Source: Microcaldota archaeon
GTDB taxonomy: Archaea > Micrarchaeota > Micrarchaeia > Micrarchaeales > Micrarchaeaceae
Direction: 5' to 3'
Assembly (NCBI GenBank): GCA_021834865.1
Contig: JAKBRD010000005.1
Location: 1-36,215 of the forward strand
Length of the DNA: 36,215 nt
Part shown: positions 7,458-15,211 of the stretch, one piece after another
Layout of the letters: every line of letters begins with the position of its first letter
Position numbering within the stretch: the first letter of the stretch is position 1
Position numbers and translations under genes: made by a program
The notes under the pieces: generated by a model
What the model was told of the DNA's origin: nothing
Seen by the model: only the letters and a program-made list of their open reading frames with translations
Databases searched by the model: none

Positions 7458-7808
7458 ATGCAGATGCTGTGCGAAAAGCTTGCAAAATTCTCAATACCTG
7501 CAGTAAGGATAGCGGTATCAGACACGCTCTACGGCAATTACAAGTTCTCGCAGGAGAAGATAGCATCAAAGCTGGGAGTAGCGCAGCCTGCGGTGTACAA
7601 ATACCTGAGCGGCAAATATTCCGAGCGCGTGTCAATGGTTACGAACTTCATAAAATCAAATGGCATACACGAGCCCATAACCAAAGCCATACTATCCGGC
7701 TCAAATTCGCTAAAGGTGCAGGAAATGATAGAAAGGCTCGCATCAAGCAGCAGGGTCTCTGCATACTGCAACTCTCTCCTTAAACCCGGGAAGCGAGCAG
7801 GCGTATGA
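7458..7808 (+). CDS. Small HTH transcriptional regulator (Cro/CI-like, COG2522-type)
   Basis: 116 residues. The N-terminal part (PAVRIAVSDTLYGNYKFSQEKIASKLGVAQPAVYKYLSGKY) is a clear helix-turn-helix, with the recognition helix around AQPAVYKYLSGK. The preceding IPAVR motif is typical of archaeal predicted regulators of this group. The C-terminal half is helical and of unknown role. ATG 7458 follows GTGATC, the 3' part of a full Shine-Dalgarno match. It lies 4 nt downstream of the RpiB-like gene, so the two are probably one operon in which the RpiB-like protein could act as a ligand-sensing or partner subunit (inference). Its target is unknown; the dyad repeats elsewhere in the window are possible sites but nothing links them. 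Confidence 0.75.
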   Translation: MQMLCEKLAKFSIPAVRIAVSDTLYGNYKFSQEKIASKLGVAQPAVYKYLSGKYSERVSMVTNFIKSNGIHEPITKAILSGSNSLKVQEMIERLASSSRVSAYCNSLLKPGKRAGV

Positions 7809-7900
7809 GCGCGCCTTGCAATGCAATTGCGGTTATACTGCTTTGCCCAATTTGGCTTCTTTCTTAGTTGCGCTTTTAAATCATTCAACTCTGCCTAAAG

Positions 7901-8467
7901 CTAGCTTCGCCCAAAGTGCAGCAGCTCGGCTTTGCAGCTTTCTACGAGGACTCTTGCTACGTCCTGCTTGCGCCTGAACCCTGGAAGCACATGCTCCTGG
8001 TATCGTATGCGCGCACAAGCATCATACATGTCCTGCATCAAACTAGAATAATCCCTGGCTTTTGCCACTTCGTTTTTGGAAAGGGATTCGAAAACTTCCC
8101 TCTTGAGCTCCCCTATTGCATCCATCATTCCGAGCAGGTAAGCCCTGTCTCCTACTCCAGTTTCTGCAGAATCAGGGATTCTGCCTTCAGATGCAGCTGA
8201 ATAAAATATGAAAGCTTCGGCGTACTCCTGCAGCGAATGGAGCTTCATGTTTTCGTTGGCTTCGCCCATTTTCATTAGCGATGCTGCTATTTCCCTTGCC
8301 GTTTCCAATTCGTTTTTGGTTCCATCCTGTTTTCTGTGTATGTTTGTTATGAGAATTCCGCACGCCCTGACGAGCCTCCTCGAAAGCGCTTCTGCCTCAT
8401 CAAGCTTAGCCTCCAAGCTCCTCAAATTGCCGTCTATCCTTTCAATCTCAATAAATATGTCTGGCAT
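7901..8467 (-). CDS. Translin-family RNA-binding protein
   Basis: 188 residues, nearly all helical, with the translin pattern: an N-terminal helical region with a RRLVRACGILITNIHR segment, a central GDRAYLLGMMDAIGELKRE segment (translin: GD..LG..DL.GEL.R), and a C-terminal FRRKQDVARVLVESCKAEL helix. Translins form octameric barrels that bind single-stranded RNA or DNA; archaeal forms are stand-alone without the nuclease subunit TRAX. The start is ATG 8467 with GGTG five bases upstream. The gene is divergent from the secreted protein gene and shares an AT-rich promoter region with it. It converges on the HTH regulator gene, with 92 nt between. Confidence 0.8.
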   Translation of the reverse strand: MPDIFIEIERIDGNLRSLEAKLDEAEALSRRLVRACGILITNIHRKQDGTKNELETAREIAASLMKMGEANENMKLHSLQEYAEAFIFYSAASEGRIPDSAETGVGDRAYLLGMMDAIGELKREVFESLSKNEVAKARDYSSLMQDMYDACARIRYQEHVLPGFRRKQDVARVLVESCKAELLHFGRS

Positions 8468-8502
8468 ATGAGCACCATGCTTACTATTTTAATTATTTGC
8501 TG

Positions 8503-8515
8503 ATTAATAAATATT
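8503..8515. promoter_or_regulatory. Divergent promoter element between translin and secreted protein
   Basis: ATTAATAAATATT, identical to the element upstream of eS26 (6825-6837). Measured to the minus-strand translin start it sits at -36; measured to the plus-strand ATG at 8544 it sits at about -30. It is nearly symmetrical and could serve both directions. Confidence 0.45.
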
Positions 8516-8543
8516 GCTTGTTTAACATCTTTGGTGCATGCGA

Positions 8544-9374
8544 ATGCGTATTTTTGCAGTGATTCTCGTATTGTCGATGGTTGCGCTAGCCTATAGCTCT
8601 TTCGGCGCCACCGTAAGCCTCACTGGCCTCTGCTCATACTCAAGCGTATCTGCCAATACGGTCAACGTGACTTTCTCGCTGCAGAACAGCGGCGATTTCC
8701 CTGCAACTAGCGTATCCTTCATACCAAAAGGCCTGGGCCTGCTTTCTTCTGCAAACATAAGCGCGCGCAATATAGGCTCCATATATCCCAATGTCACAAA
8801 GGGCGCCACATTCAACTTCAGCAATCTGCCAATGCCTGGCAGCTACATACTCGAAGTCATGGTCTCATATTTTCAGGGCTCGTCCAACTTCTTTGCAGCA
8901 TTCCCATGCAGGTTCAATTACGATTCAGGGAACCTAACCGATTACCTTGCCCCGATCTCTGCGGGCTACAAATCAGGCAAGCTCAGCATAGGCCTATTCA
9001 ACATAGGTTCAAAGCCGATAAACGCCACCATAAACATAATTGCGCCTCCGCAGGTGCACTATTCTCCACAGAATAGGACTGCCAATATAAACCCGCAGTC
9101 AGAATACAACACCAGCTTCAACGTGTCTGTCAGCAAATTGTCTGGGCTTGCGAACGCCACTCTAGGGGTTTCCATGGTCGCGGGATACGTATACTACGGA
9201 AAATATTATTCCACCCTGGAAAATCTGTATCTGTCTTCATCAAGCTCCACTACAACTTCAATACCGAGCAGCCTCTTGATAGTCGGCGCATTCGCAGCAA
9301 TATTTGCGATTCTTATAATCCTTATAATATTCTCTGTAATGCGCAAAAGGAAAAGGTCGGGAAAAGCCCAATAA
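8544..9374 (+). CDS. Secreted beta-rich surface protein with C-terminal membrane anchor
   Basis: 276 residues from ATG 8544 (GGTG at 8533-8536, seven bases upstream; ATG 8538 would be too close). A signal peptide (hydrophobic to about residue 20, ending near SSFGA) is followed by beta-strand-rich regions with many NxS/T sequons. Two Ig/CARDB-like sandwich domains are plausible (VNVTFSLQNSGDFPATSVSF and ISIGLFNIGSKPINATINI-type strands). Near the end come a short Ser/Thr linker, one hydrophobic helix and a KRKRSGK cytoplasmic anchor. The topology is S-layer-like or receptor-like: outside domain, membrane anchor, short positive tail. No enzymatic motif is seen. It is followed by a GT2 glycosyltransferase 18 nt downstream. 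Exact function unknown. Confidence 0.7.
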   Translation: MRIFAVILVLSMVALAYSSFGATVSLTGLCSYSSVSANTVNVTFSLQNSGDFPATSVSFIPKGLGLLSSANISARNIGSIYPNVTKGATFNFSNLPMPGSYILEVMVSYFQGSSNFFAAFPCRFNYDSGNLTDYLAPISAGYKSGKLSIGLFNIGSKPINATINIIAPPQVHYSPQNRTANINPQSEYNTSFNVSVSKLSGLANATLGVSMVAGYVYYGKYYSTLENLYLSSSSSTTTSIPSSLLIVGAFAAIFAILIILIIFSVMRKRKRSGKAQ

Positions 9375-9392
9375 GAAATATCCGGTTACTAC

Positions 9393-10070
9393 ATGCAAAG
9401 GCCATATGTAAGCATAATAATACCGACACTTAACGAGGCAAAGAACCTTCGCAGCCTTTTGCCTTCAATAAAAAGCACCCTTAAGGATTACAGGTACGAA
9501 ATAATAATAGTCGACAAAAACTCCGATGACGGAACCGCCGAAGTTGCAAAAAGCAACGGCGCAACTGTCCTGTACGACAATAATGGAAAAGGCAGCGCTC
9601 TAATAAAAGGGTTCAGGGAAGCCAAAGGCTCGATAATAATATCGATGGATGCCGATCTTTCGCATAGGCCCAAAGAGCTCAGGCTTCTCATAACTGCAAT
9701 AGAAGCAGGCTACGACGTATGCATGGGCTCGAGGTTTCTCACAGGCGGAGGTTCAGACGACATGCCTGCCTTCAGAAGATTCGGCAACAAAATCTTCGTC
9801 TACATGGTCAACACGCTTTATAATGCGCATTATTCCGACCTGTGTTATGGGTACAGGAGCTTCAGCAGATCAGCCACAAAGAAGCTTGGCCTAAAGTCCG
9901 TAGGTTTTGGTATAGAAACGGAAATAAGCATAAAAGCCAAGAAGAAGCACCTGAAGGTGATAGAAATTCCCAGCTTCGAGAAGAAACGCGGAACAGGCAC
10001 GGGAAAGCTGCACTCGTTCCGGGACGGCTACATAATACTCAAGACGATACTTAAAAATATCTCCGGCTGA
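9393..10070 (+). CDS. GT2 family glycosyltransferase, dolichyl-phosphate sugar synthase type
   Basis: 225 residues, GT-A fold. Seen: VSIIIPTLNEAKNL at the start, D41 and DDGT in the nucleotide-binding region, the metal-binding MDADLSHRP (D86, D88), GSRF at 112-115 and the RRFGNKIFVYMVN segment. Length and motifs fit DPM1/DPG-type enzymes that move a sugar from a nucleotide donor to dolichyl phosphate on the cytoplasmic membrane face. There is no C-terminal membrane helix. It likely feeds lipid-linked sugars to GT-C enzymes such as the one encoded convergently just downstream, for surface protein glycosylation (inference from context). Donor sugar unknown. Confidence 0.87.
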   Translation: MQRPYVSIIIPTLNEAKNLRSLLPSIKSTLKDYRYEIIIVDKNSDDGTAEVAKSNGATVLYDNNGKGSALIKGFREAKGSIIISMDADLSHRPKELRLLITAIEAGYDVCMGSRFLTGGGSDDMPAFRRFGNKIFVYMVNTLYNAHYSDLCYGYRSFSRSATKKLGLKSVGFGIETEISIKAKKKHLKVIEIPSFEKKRGTGTGKLHSFRDGYIILKTILKNISG

Positions 10071-10076
10071 AGCGGT

Positions 10077-10541
10077 TCAGCTGGAATTGTAGCCTATTAT
10101 GCGGTAAATCCCATACGTAAAATTGTCCGGAGCATAAGTCGCAGTGGCTATTGGAGTGGTTTTGTATTCTGAAAACGCCTGCTGGCATATATTGTCAGGG
10201 GTTCCGCACCAATATCCATAGTCTATTGCCAGGCATTTGTATTCTGCAAAAGCTGTGCCCATGAAGCTCTGGTTGTATATGTAATAATATTGCACCGAAT
10301 CCTTTCCTACGATGTTGTACAGCGTCGGATCATAGCTGAATACCAGGCAGTCTTTTGGTATTTTGCTGCTGCTGTTGTATACGAAATTTTCATAAAACCT
10401 TGCGCCTCCTGCCTGCGCTATTTCGGAAGGCTTTATCGCAAGCTCGTGCACCTGGAGCGAAAACGAATAAGCCAATATCGCCAGCATTGCTGCAATAACT
10501 ACAGCATACGCAATATTCCTAATAGTTATCTTATCTTTCAA
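10077..10541 (-). CDS. Membrane-anchored extracytoplasmic protein, likely partner of the GT-C enzyme
   Basis: About 154 residues from TTG 10541, which has GGTG (10548-10551) six bases upstream; GTG 10550 overlaps that site. One N-terminal membrane helix (IAYAVVIAAMLAILAYSF) is followed by an outside domain with four cysteines, NxS/T sites and a KDCLVFSYDPTLYNIVG segment. That segment resembles the final extracytoplasmic portion of archaeal PMT-like glycosyltransferases. The start lies inside the 3' end of the GT-C gene (about 10 nt overlap, different frame), so this may be a split-off C-terminal domain of that enzyme. The relation is inferred from arrangement and sequence style. Confidence 0.6.
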   Translation of the reverse strand: MKDKITIRNIAYAVVIAAMLAILAYSFSLQVHELAIKPSEIAQAGGARFYENFVYNSSSKIPKDCLVFSYDPTLYNIVGKDSVQYYYIYNQSFMGTAFAEYKCLAIDYGYWCGTPDNICQQAFSEYKTTPIATATYAPDNFTYGIYRIIGYNSS

Positions 10542-11832
10542 ATATTCCACCCAAAAATATCGAAGCGGTTTTGGCTACCCCATAAACGCCATATCCGCCG
10601 AGTATGGCTGCTGGCGCGGCCAGCGAAAGCATGAACCTCCAATCCACTCCGTAAAGCACGCCTCCCGCATAGAAAGAGGTGTAAAGCATGAAGAACATTC
10701 CAAACCATATCGCTATTGCCAGAAGCTGCCTCCTGTAGCCTGCAGCCAGCATGAACGCTATGCCTATTATGGCAAAGGCCGTGAAGGCAAGAGGCTGTAT
10801 TATGTCTATGCCTGCGTAAGCGTTTAGCCAATAATCTACATTTGAGCATAAATTGGCCCCGAAGTTTTGCAGGTCTATCGGCCTGCTCGCCAATACGCTT
10901 GGCTGATTGGTCAAGCACGTCTGCTGCATGTACGCGCCCTGGTAGCCGAAGCTTCCGAAAACCAGCTCGTTCGCGGCGAACCCCACTTCAGGAGCTATGG
11001 CCAACGCGAATACAAGGACTACTAAAAGGAACCGCGTATCAAGCCAATGTTCCCTGATGCGCCTCAAGTTGCCGATTATGGATTGCTTCAAGCTGCCATC
11101 GGAAATTATTACGTAAAACAGCGGTATTACAATCAGATAAACTACGCCGTCGATCTTCATGTAAGTAAGCAGTGAAAGCGCCATAAAAGCCGTAAATAAA
11201 GTAGAAATGCTGCGCCTTTCCAAGAAAATTAGCATCATTGCAATGGCAATCAGCGAGAAAGCGAGCATCGGCATGTCTGAAGTGGTAGGATAAGCCCAAA
11301 CGAGCATTACAGGGGTAAGCGCCATTATAAATTCCGCAAATATGGCAACCTTGAACTTTTTGCTAAGGAGCAGCGCAACTACGAATGTCATGAATACGGA
11401 AAGCGAAGCAACAAAAAACATGGTTCCGTAAGCTGTCGGCCTGCTGAGCCCGAATGTTGCGAATCCGATAGCAAGAAGAAAAGCAGTTCCTATCGGCTCA
11501 TGGAAAGTGCTCCCGGCTATGCATGTGCTTGCGGTCCCGTAGTTGCACATCCACGCCTGGCCCATGTGCAGCAGGTTTAGCGCCATGTCCTGATAAATAG
11601 TGTCGTCGAAAAACAGCTGCTGCGTGGGCTTGACTATCAGCGCCTCTGCAGACACGAATACGAGGACCACAGCAAATGACAGAAGAAGCTTCCTTAAGTC
11701 AACGCCCCTTTCCTTGAATATGCTTATTATCTGCTTGCGGGAAAAATATATCCCTATCAGCATGCCTGCGAAAGATACAAGCACGCCCATCGTAAAAAGG
11801 TATTGCTCTATTCCTGCGGATGCAAGAAACAT
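10531..11832 (-). CDS. GT-C (PMT-like) polytopic glycosyltransferase
   Basis: About 433 residues with ten or more membrane helices. The first long outside loop has FFDDTIYQDMA, with D77/D78 at the position of the catalytic acidic pair of GT-C enzymes that use dolichyl-phosphate sugars. A second loop carries several cysteines. The C-terminal helices end in GGYGVYGVAK, normally the point where such enzymes continue into an outside domain; here that domain seems to be supplied by the next gene. The start is ATG 11832, sharing one base with the stop (TGATG) of the carbamoyltransferase; TTG 11835 is also possible. The substrate is unknown: surface protein or lipid glycan. Confidence 0.75.
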   Translation of the reverse strand: MFLASAGIEQYLFTMGVLVSFAGMLIGIYFSRKQIISIFKERGVDLRKLLLSFAVVLVFVSAEALIVKPTQQLFFDDTIYQDMALNLLHMGQAWMCNYGTASTCIAGSTFHEPIGTAFLLAIGFATFGLSRPTAYGTMFFVASLSVFMTFVVALLLSKKFKVAIFAEFIMALTPVMLVWAYPTTSDMPMLAFSLIAIAMMLIFLERRSISTLFTAFMALSLLTYMKIDGVVYLIVIPLFYVIISDGSLKQSIIGNLRRIREHWLDTRFLLVVLVFALAIAPEVGFAANELVFGSFGYQGAYMQQTCLTNQPSVLASRPIDLQNFGANLCSNVDYWLNAYAGIDIIQPLAFTAFAIIGIAFMLAAGYRRQLLAIAIWFGMFFMLYTSFYAGGVLYGVDWRFMLSLAAPAAILGGYGVYGVAKTASIFLGGIFER

Positions 11833-13538
11833 CAAACGCCCCTCTTATTTGTTACCGTAACCCCGTTTATGAACATGTATTTGGTCTTGGTAGCCTTCAT
11901 CGTAGCTATCGCATCTTCAGGGGTCATTACTATTGGCATACCGTGAAGGTTGAAGCTGGTGTTGAGGACGAGCCCATAGCCGGTAAGCCTTCTCATGTTG
12001 TCCAGCAATTCCCTGTACTTCGGGTTCTCCTGCCCAACGGCCTGCGGCCTGGCCGAATAATCCACGTTGACTACGGATTTTGTGGCATCCTTTGCCGAAT
12101 CCCTGACCTTGTAAGCCATGGTCATATACCTGTCATATCCCTTGCTGTCGTATTCTACCACGCGCCCGAGATCCTCTTCAAGCACAGAAGGCGCGAACGG
12201 CTGGAACCACTCCCTCTTCTTCACGTAAAGGTTGAGCTTCTCCTTGACGTTTTCGGAATCCGGAGGTGCCAGTATGCTCCTGTCTCCAAGAGCTCTCGGC
12301 CCGTATTCCATTCTGCCCTGGAACCAGAACACATAGTTGCCGTTGCTTATGAGCTCGGCCGCGTGCCTTGCCTGCTCTGCGTGGTCCTCCCTTACCGTTT
12401 CAAGGGATCTGTCTCTCTTTAGTGCTTGCATGGTTGTCTCTGCGTCGTACTCGTTGCCCAGGTAAGCGGAAAAATCGTGTTTCGTATTGCCGTTCAGCTC
12501 GTAATCCGTGTAGAGCGCGCTGCCGAGCGCTATGCCGCCATCTCCCATGTGTGGGAAAACGTACCAGTGCTTGACATTTTCCAGCTTCCTTATCTTCATG
12601 TTCGCCTTTATGTTTGAGAAAAGCCCTCCTGCAAGGACCACGTCGCTTACGCCGAATCTGTCAACAACGTTGCTCACGAACTTTACAACTACGTTCTCGA
12701 GCAGCTGCTGGGCCATGTACGAGAACTGCTCTCTTGGTATCTGCCAGCCTATGCTCTGCAGCTTGGCGAACTGCTTCCTTGCATTGTACTTTGCGCTTAT
12801 TATCGTGCCTTCGACCTTGAACATGTCTTTGAGCCTGTTGTTTTCGAAGTCGAAAGGATACGAGTAATCGGCCATTGCCATGACCTTTCCCTCGTCCTCG
12901 AGCTCCCTCATGCCTATCGTGTTCGTTACCTGCTCAAAGAATATGCCAAGCGAGTCTCTCGCAGGTATGGATATGTGCCTCTCGAGCTTGCCATTGCTGA
13001 ATGTGCTTACTGAGCCCGAAAGCCCGTCTCCAAGGCCGTCAAGAGTTATCACTAAGGAGTTTTTGAAACCTGAAGTGAATGCAGCCGTAGCCGCATGCGC
13101 GGTATGGTGCTCTACAACTCTCAATTTAAAGTTCCTGAAACCCATGTGCTTTAGCTGCCTCGATATTATGGAAGAGCTGATTGAATTGCACATTGGGAGT
13201 ATTCCTATGCCTGTCATGCTGTACTTTAGGTTGTGCATGAACCCTTCAAATCTTGGTTTCGGTATCTTCCTGCGCCTGAATAAATAATATTTCTCTTTCA
13301 TGCGCGGATATATGCGCTCAAGAGTCTTTGTGAATTCCGTGGTGGTATAAGTTATATTTTCTATGTCGGTTGGCTTTATCTGGGCATGGTCCAATGCCGC
13401 CCTTATCGAATTGTATGGAAACTTCATCTCCAGCTTCCTTTTGGTAAAGCGCTCTTCGTTTGCGGCATAGACTATGTTGCCGTCCTCGAGAAGCGCAGCA
13501 CCTGCGTCATGCCCGTCCCACAAGCCTAAAACATACAT
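11832..13538 (-). CDS. NodU/CmcH-type O-carbamoyltransferase
   Basis: 568 residues from ATG 13538, giving MYVLGLWDGHDAGAALL, the canonical beginning; a longer frame reaches 13562. These enzymes move a carbamoyl group from carbamoyl phosphate via carbamoyl-adenylate to a hydroxyl of sugars or natural products. Seen: the metal-binding HHTAHA in the Kae1-like domain, TLDGLGDGLSG, ELEDEGKVMAMADY, LAGGLFSNIKAN, and the C-terminal GRMEYGPRALGDRSI and REWFQPFAPSV blocks. Full length and intact. It heads a minus-strand operon with the GT-C enzyme and its small partner, so the acceptor is probably a surface glycan (inference). It shares the YrdC/Kae1-like ancestry of Kae1 encoded at 3864-4844 but is a different family. 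Confidence 0.88.
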   Translation of the reverse strand: MYVLGLWDGHDAGAALLEDGNIVYAANEERFTKRKLEMKFPYNSIRAALDHAQIKPTDIENITYTTTEFTKTLERIYPRMKEKYYLFRRRKIPKPRFEGFMHNLKYSMTGIGILPMCNSISSSIISRQLKHMGFRNFKLRVVEHHTAHAATAAFTSGFKNSLVITLDGLGDGLSGSVSTFSNGKLERHISIPARDSLGIFFEQVTNTIGMRELEDEGKVMAMADYSYPFDFENNRLKDMFKVEGTIISAKYNARKQFAKLQSIGWQIPREQFSYMAQQLLENVVVKFVSNVVDRFGVSDVVLAGGLFSNIKANMKIRKLENVKHWYVFPHMGDGGIALGSALYTDYELNGNTKHDFSAYLGNEYDAETTMQALKRDRSLETVREDHAEQARHAAELISNGNYVFWFQGRMEYGPRALGDRSILAPPDSENVKEKLNLYVKKREWFQPFAPSVLEEDLGRVVEYDSKGYDRYMTMAYKVRDSAKDATKSVVNVDYSARPQAVGQENPKYRELLDNMRRLTGYGLVLNTSFNLHGMPIVMTPEDAIATMKATKTKYMFINGVTVTNKRGV

Positions 13539-13757
13539 GCAATCACACAGCATCAATAGCAAAATATTCGTGCCAATCGTATTGCGCCCTCAAGCTGGGG
13601 CGCCATAGCTTTTGTATCTATTTAAAATGTTAATTCTTTATGTGTTAGCATCTGCCCCATAAACCAATGCCAAAGGCTCAAATCGCCGCTTTCATTTGTG
13701 TGCCAAAGCCAAAATAAGCCATATTCGAAAAATGCCTCTATTCTCAGGCAATAGAAA

Positions 13758-13787
13758 ACTATTTAAATTATTCAATCATATAAAACT
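13758..13787 (+). promoter_or_regulatory. Promoter of VirB2-like pilin gene
   Basis: Two AT-rich boxes (ACTATTTAAATTA about 13758-13770, CATATAAAACT about 13778-13787) lie upstream of GGTG (13806-13809) and ATG 13815. The first has the right spacing for a short leader. The rest of 13539-13757 holds no ORF I can support; a TTTAAAAT box near 13620-13630 could drive the carbamoyltransferase on the minus strand. Confidence 0.45.
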
Positions 13788-13814
13788 AGGACAATATACC
13801 AACCGGGTGCCAAA

Positions 13815-14201
13815 ATGCCTATAGAAACGAAAGCATTGAGCTTAATGAAAATAGTACAATCTAGAGTATTCAAACTTGTAGTTATGATGCTCCCATTTCT
13901 TACACTGGCTACAGCTTCGGCGCAATCAAGCATACAAGTCACTATAAGCAGTGTCATATGCCCGATATACGTAGCTGTAAATACGGGAATATTCATACTT
14001 GGATTAACGCTGATGATATTGGGAGGAGCCCTTTATGCGGCTGCGCATATAATGCCTGCACAGAGCAAGGGTTCAATCCAAGGATATGGAATGAGCATGA
14101 TAATCGGCGGGGTTATAGGCGTTATAATAGCAGAGCTTGCACCATACATACTTGGGCTGCTCACAAGCACGTCATCCGCGACGATAACATCTTACTGCTG
14201 A
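13815..14201 (+). CDS. VirB2/TrbC-like pilin candidate
   Basis: 128 residues. A basic N-terminus and hydrophobic stretch end in ATASA before Q37, a signal-peptidase I-type site. The mature product of about 92 residues has two hydrophobic helices (about 55-79 and 91-116), small-residue-rich (ILGGALYAAA; MIIGGVIGVIIAE), joined by a short polar loop with Lys (PAQSKGSIQG). That is the topology of VirB2, TraA, TrbC and of the archaeal CedA1/TedC pilins. Cysteines at 49 and 128 are both in segments expected outside or at the ends. It has its own promoter, a GGTG five bases before ATG and a hairpin plus T-tract after the stop, as expected for an abundant subunit. Assignment rests on topology and genomic context, not on an alignment. 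Confidence 0.6.
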   Translation: MPIETKALSLMKIVQSRVFKLVVMMLPFLTLATASAQSSIQVTISSVICPIYVAVNTGIFILGLTLMILGGALYAAAHIMPAQSKGSIQGYGMSMIIGGVIGVIIAELAPYILGLLTSTSSATITSYC

Positions 14202-14202
14202 A

Positions 14203-14254
14203 GCCGAAAGAGGCTTTGGCATCTTTCTATTTCTTTCTTTTTTACCTCTTTTTT
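14203..14254 (+). terminator. Hairpin and T-tracts after pilin gene
   Basis: GCCGAAAG (14203-14210) can pair with CTTTGGC (14214-14220) with one bulge. This is followed by long T-rich stretches from 14223 to 14254, including a run of six T. It separates the pilin transcript from the downstream genes. Confidence 0.6.
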
Positions 14255-14280
14255 GATTTCGTTTTCCAGGGACGGTTAGC

Positions 14281-14299
14281 ATGCGCAATTCCTGCGCAT
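14281..14299. promoter_or_regulatory. 7-bp dyad, candidate operator
   Basis: ATGCGCA (14281-14287) and TGCGCAT (14293-14299) are perfect inverted arms around 5 nt. The dyad lies 5 nt upstream of a TATA-like box (AATCTATTTATTG, 14304-14316) in front of the gene at 14377. A regulator site is plausible. Confidence 0.35.
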
Positions 14300-14376
14300 A
14301 CCGAAATCTATTTATTGTGTTAAACTTCTAATAATCTGAACTTGCGGTCATTTGCAATCATAAAAGTGGTAAACCG

Positions 14377-15111
14377 ATGGCTAACATAATCGAGGTCTCA
14401 TTAAAGACCTACAAAAAGAATATAAAACTCATACTGCTTTTCTCGATAGCGTTCGTAATCGCCCTTCTCATACCTGTGTTCGCGCCATTTCCTACGTACA
14501 ACGACCTTGGCTCAATATTCATCCGTACCGGCAGCATATACCTGAACCTCAACTTCATAGACACAATAATCATAATCGCTTCTACGATGTTCTCGCTGCT
14601 GTTCCTTAGCTTTGCGATAGTGGCAATGAACGTAATAGTAAAGCATGCGCATACCGCAACGAGAATCAGGAAAGAAGTTATAGACGGCCTGGAAAAATAT
14701 ACTGCAAACGTTTTCATAGTTCTGCTGTTCTTCACAGCTCTTTTGGTTCTTGTAAGCTTCCTCACATATTATACCGGGTATTCTGGCATAGCTACCATTA
14801 TTGCGGCAATAGTGCTTATACCGTTCTTGTTCTACGCACCTACTTCGATAGTAATAGACGATACCAGGATAATGAGGGCCATTGGGCACAGCCTGAGCTT
14901 CATGAAAAACCATTTCAAATATTTCATCCTGTGGGTCCTGGTGTCTTTCGTGCTGCTTAGCCTGGTCGATCTGATACCTATAATCGGCTCAGGCTCGTAC
15001 GCCTCGATGTATGCATCTCTCGTCATCGATTCTTTCATAGTCCTGCCATTCCTTATAGTGCTGCAGAGCGAATCCTACATAAGGAGATTCAAAATATTGA
15101 GCCATACTTGA
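14377..15111 (+). CDS. Six-helix membrane protein of unknown function
   Basis: 244 residues with an amphipathic start (MANIIEVSLKTYKKNIK) and about six membrane helices. The SLKTYKKNIKLILLF beginning and the later MRAIGHSLSFMKNHFKYFILW segment are typical of widespread archaeal and bacterial membrane proteins of the glycerophosphodiester phosphodiesterase membrane-domain/DUF4013-like type, which lack an assigned activity. It sits between the pilin and the VirB6-like genes on the same strand but has its own promoter region and ends at a hairpin, so its membership in the secretion-like system is uncertain. No Cys pairs or catalytic motifs are seen. Weak GTGGT ribosome binding site at 14366-14370. 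Confidence 0.6.
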   Translation: MANIIEVSLKTYKKNIKLILLFSIAFVIALLIPVFAPFPTYNDLGSIFIRTGSIYLNLNFIDTIIIIASTMFSLLFLSFAIVAMNVIVKHAHTATRIRKEVIDGLEKYTANVFIVLLFFTALLVLVSFLTYYTGYSGIATIIAAIVLIPFLFYAPTSIVIDDTRIMRAIGHSLSFMKNHFKYFILWVLVSFVLLSLVDLIPIIGSGSYASMYASLVIDSFIVLPFLIVLQSESYIRRFKILSHT

Positions 15112-15137
15112 AAAAGCAAAATCCAAACTTTTTCAAG
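15107..15137 (+). terminator. 10-bp hairpin at the stop codon, candidate terminator
   Basis: CTTGAAAAAG (15107-15116) and CTTTTTCAAG (15128-15137) are perfect inverted arms around an 11-nt loop. The stop codon at 15109-15111 lies in the first arm. The second arm carries a run of five T. It separates the six-helix gene from the six-gene VirB6-like operon. Confidence 0.5.
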
Positions 15138-15182
15138 CCATTAATACCAAGGACAATATGGGCTATGCACGACTATAACACA

Positions 15183-15194
15183 GCTAAATACTTA
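15183..15194 (+). promoter_or_regulatory. TATA-type promoter of the VirB6-like operon
   Basis: GCTAAATACTTA lies about 24 nt before ATG 15212. No GGTG precedes this ATG, so the transcript is probably leaderless. The next five genes overlap or abut, so this promoter likely serves up to 23061. Confidence 0.4.
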
Positions 15195-15211
15195 TCCTTG
15201 AAAATAGTATT

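Noticed and set aside
7809..7900. tRNA or small RNA between the HTH and translin genes
   Set aside because: No cloverleaf or stable stem seen; it is a short gap between convergent genes.
10531..10550. Sequencing frameshift splitting one glycosyltransferase gene
   Set aside because: A GGTG and an in-frame start of the second gene are present at the overlap, so separate genes are the simpler reading; kept only as a possible natural split.
11820..12422. Plus-strand 200-codon ORF opposite the carbamoyltransferase
   Set aside because: It lies on the reverse strand of the fully matching carbamoyltransferase motifs.
13958..14323. Plus-strand 121-codon ORF overlapping the pilin gene in another frame
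   Set aside because: It shows no signal or membrane pattern, lacks a ribosome site and runs into the terminator T-tract.
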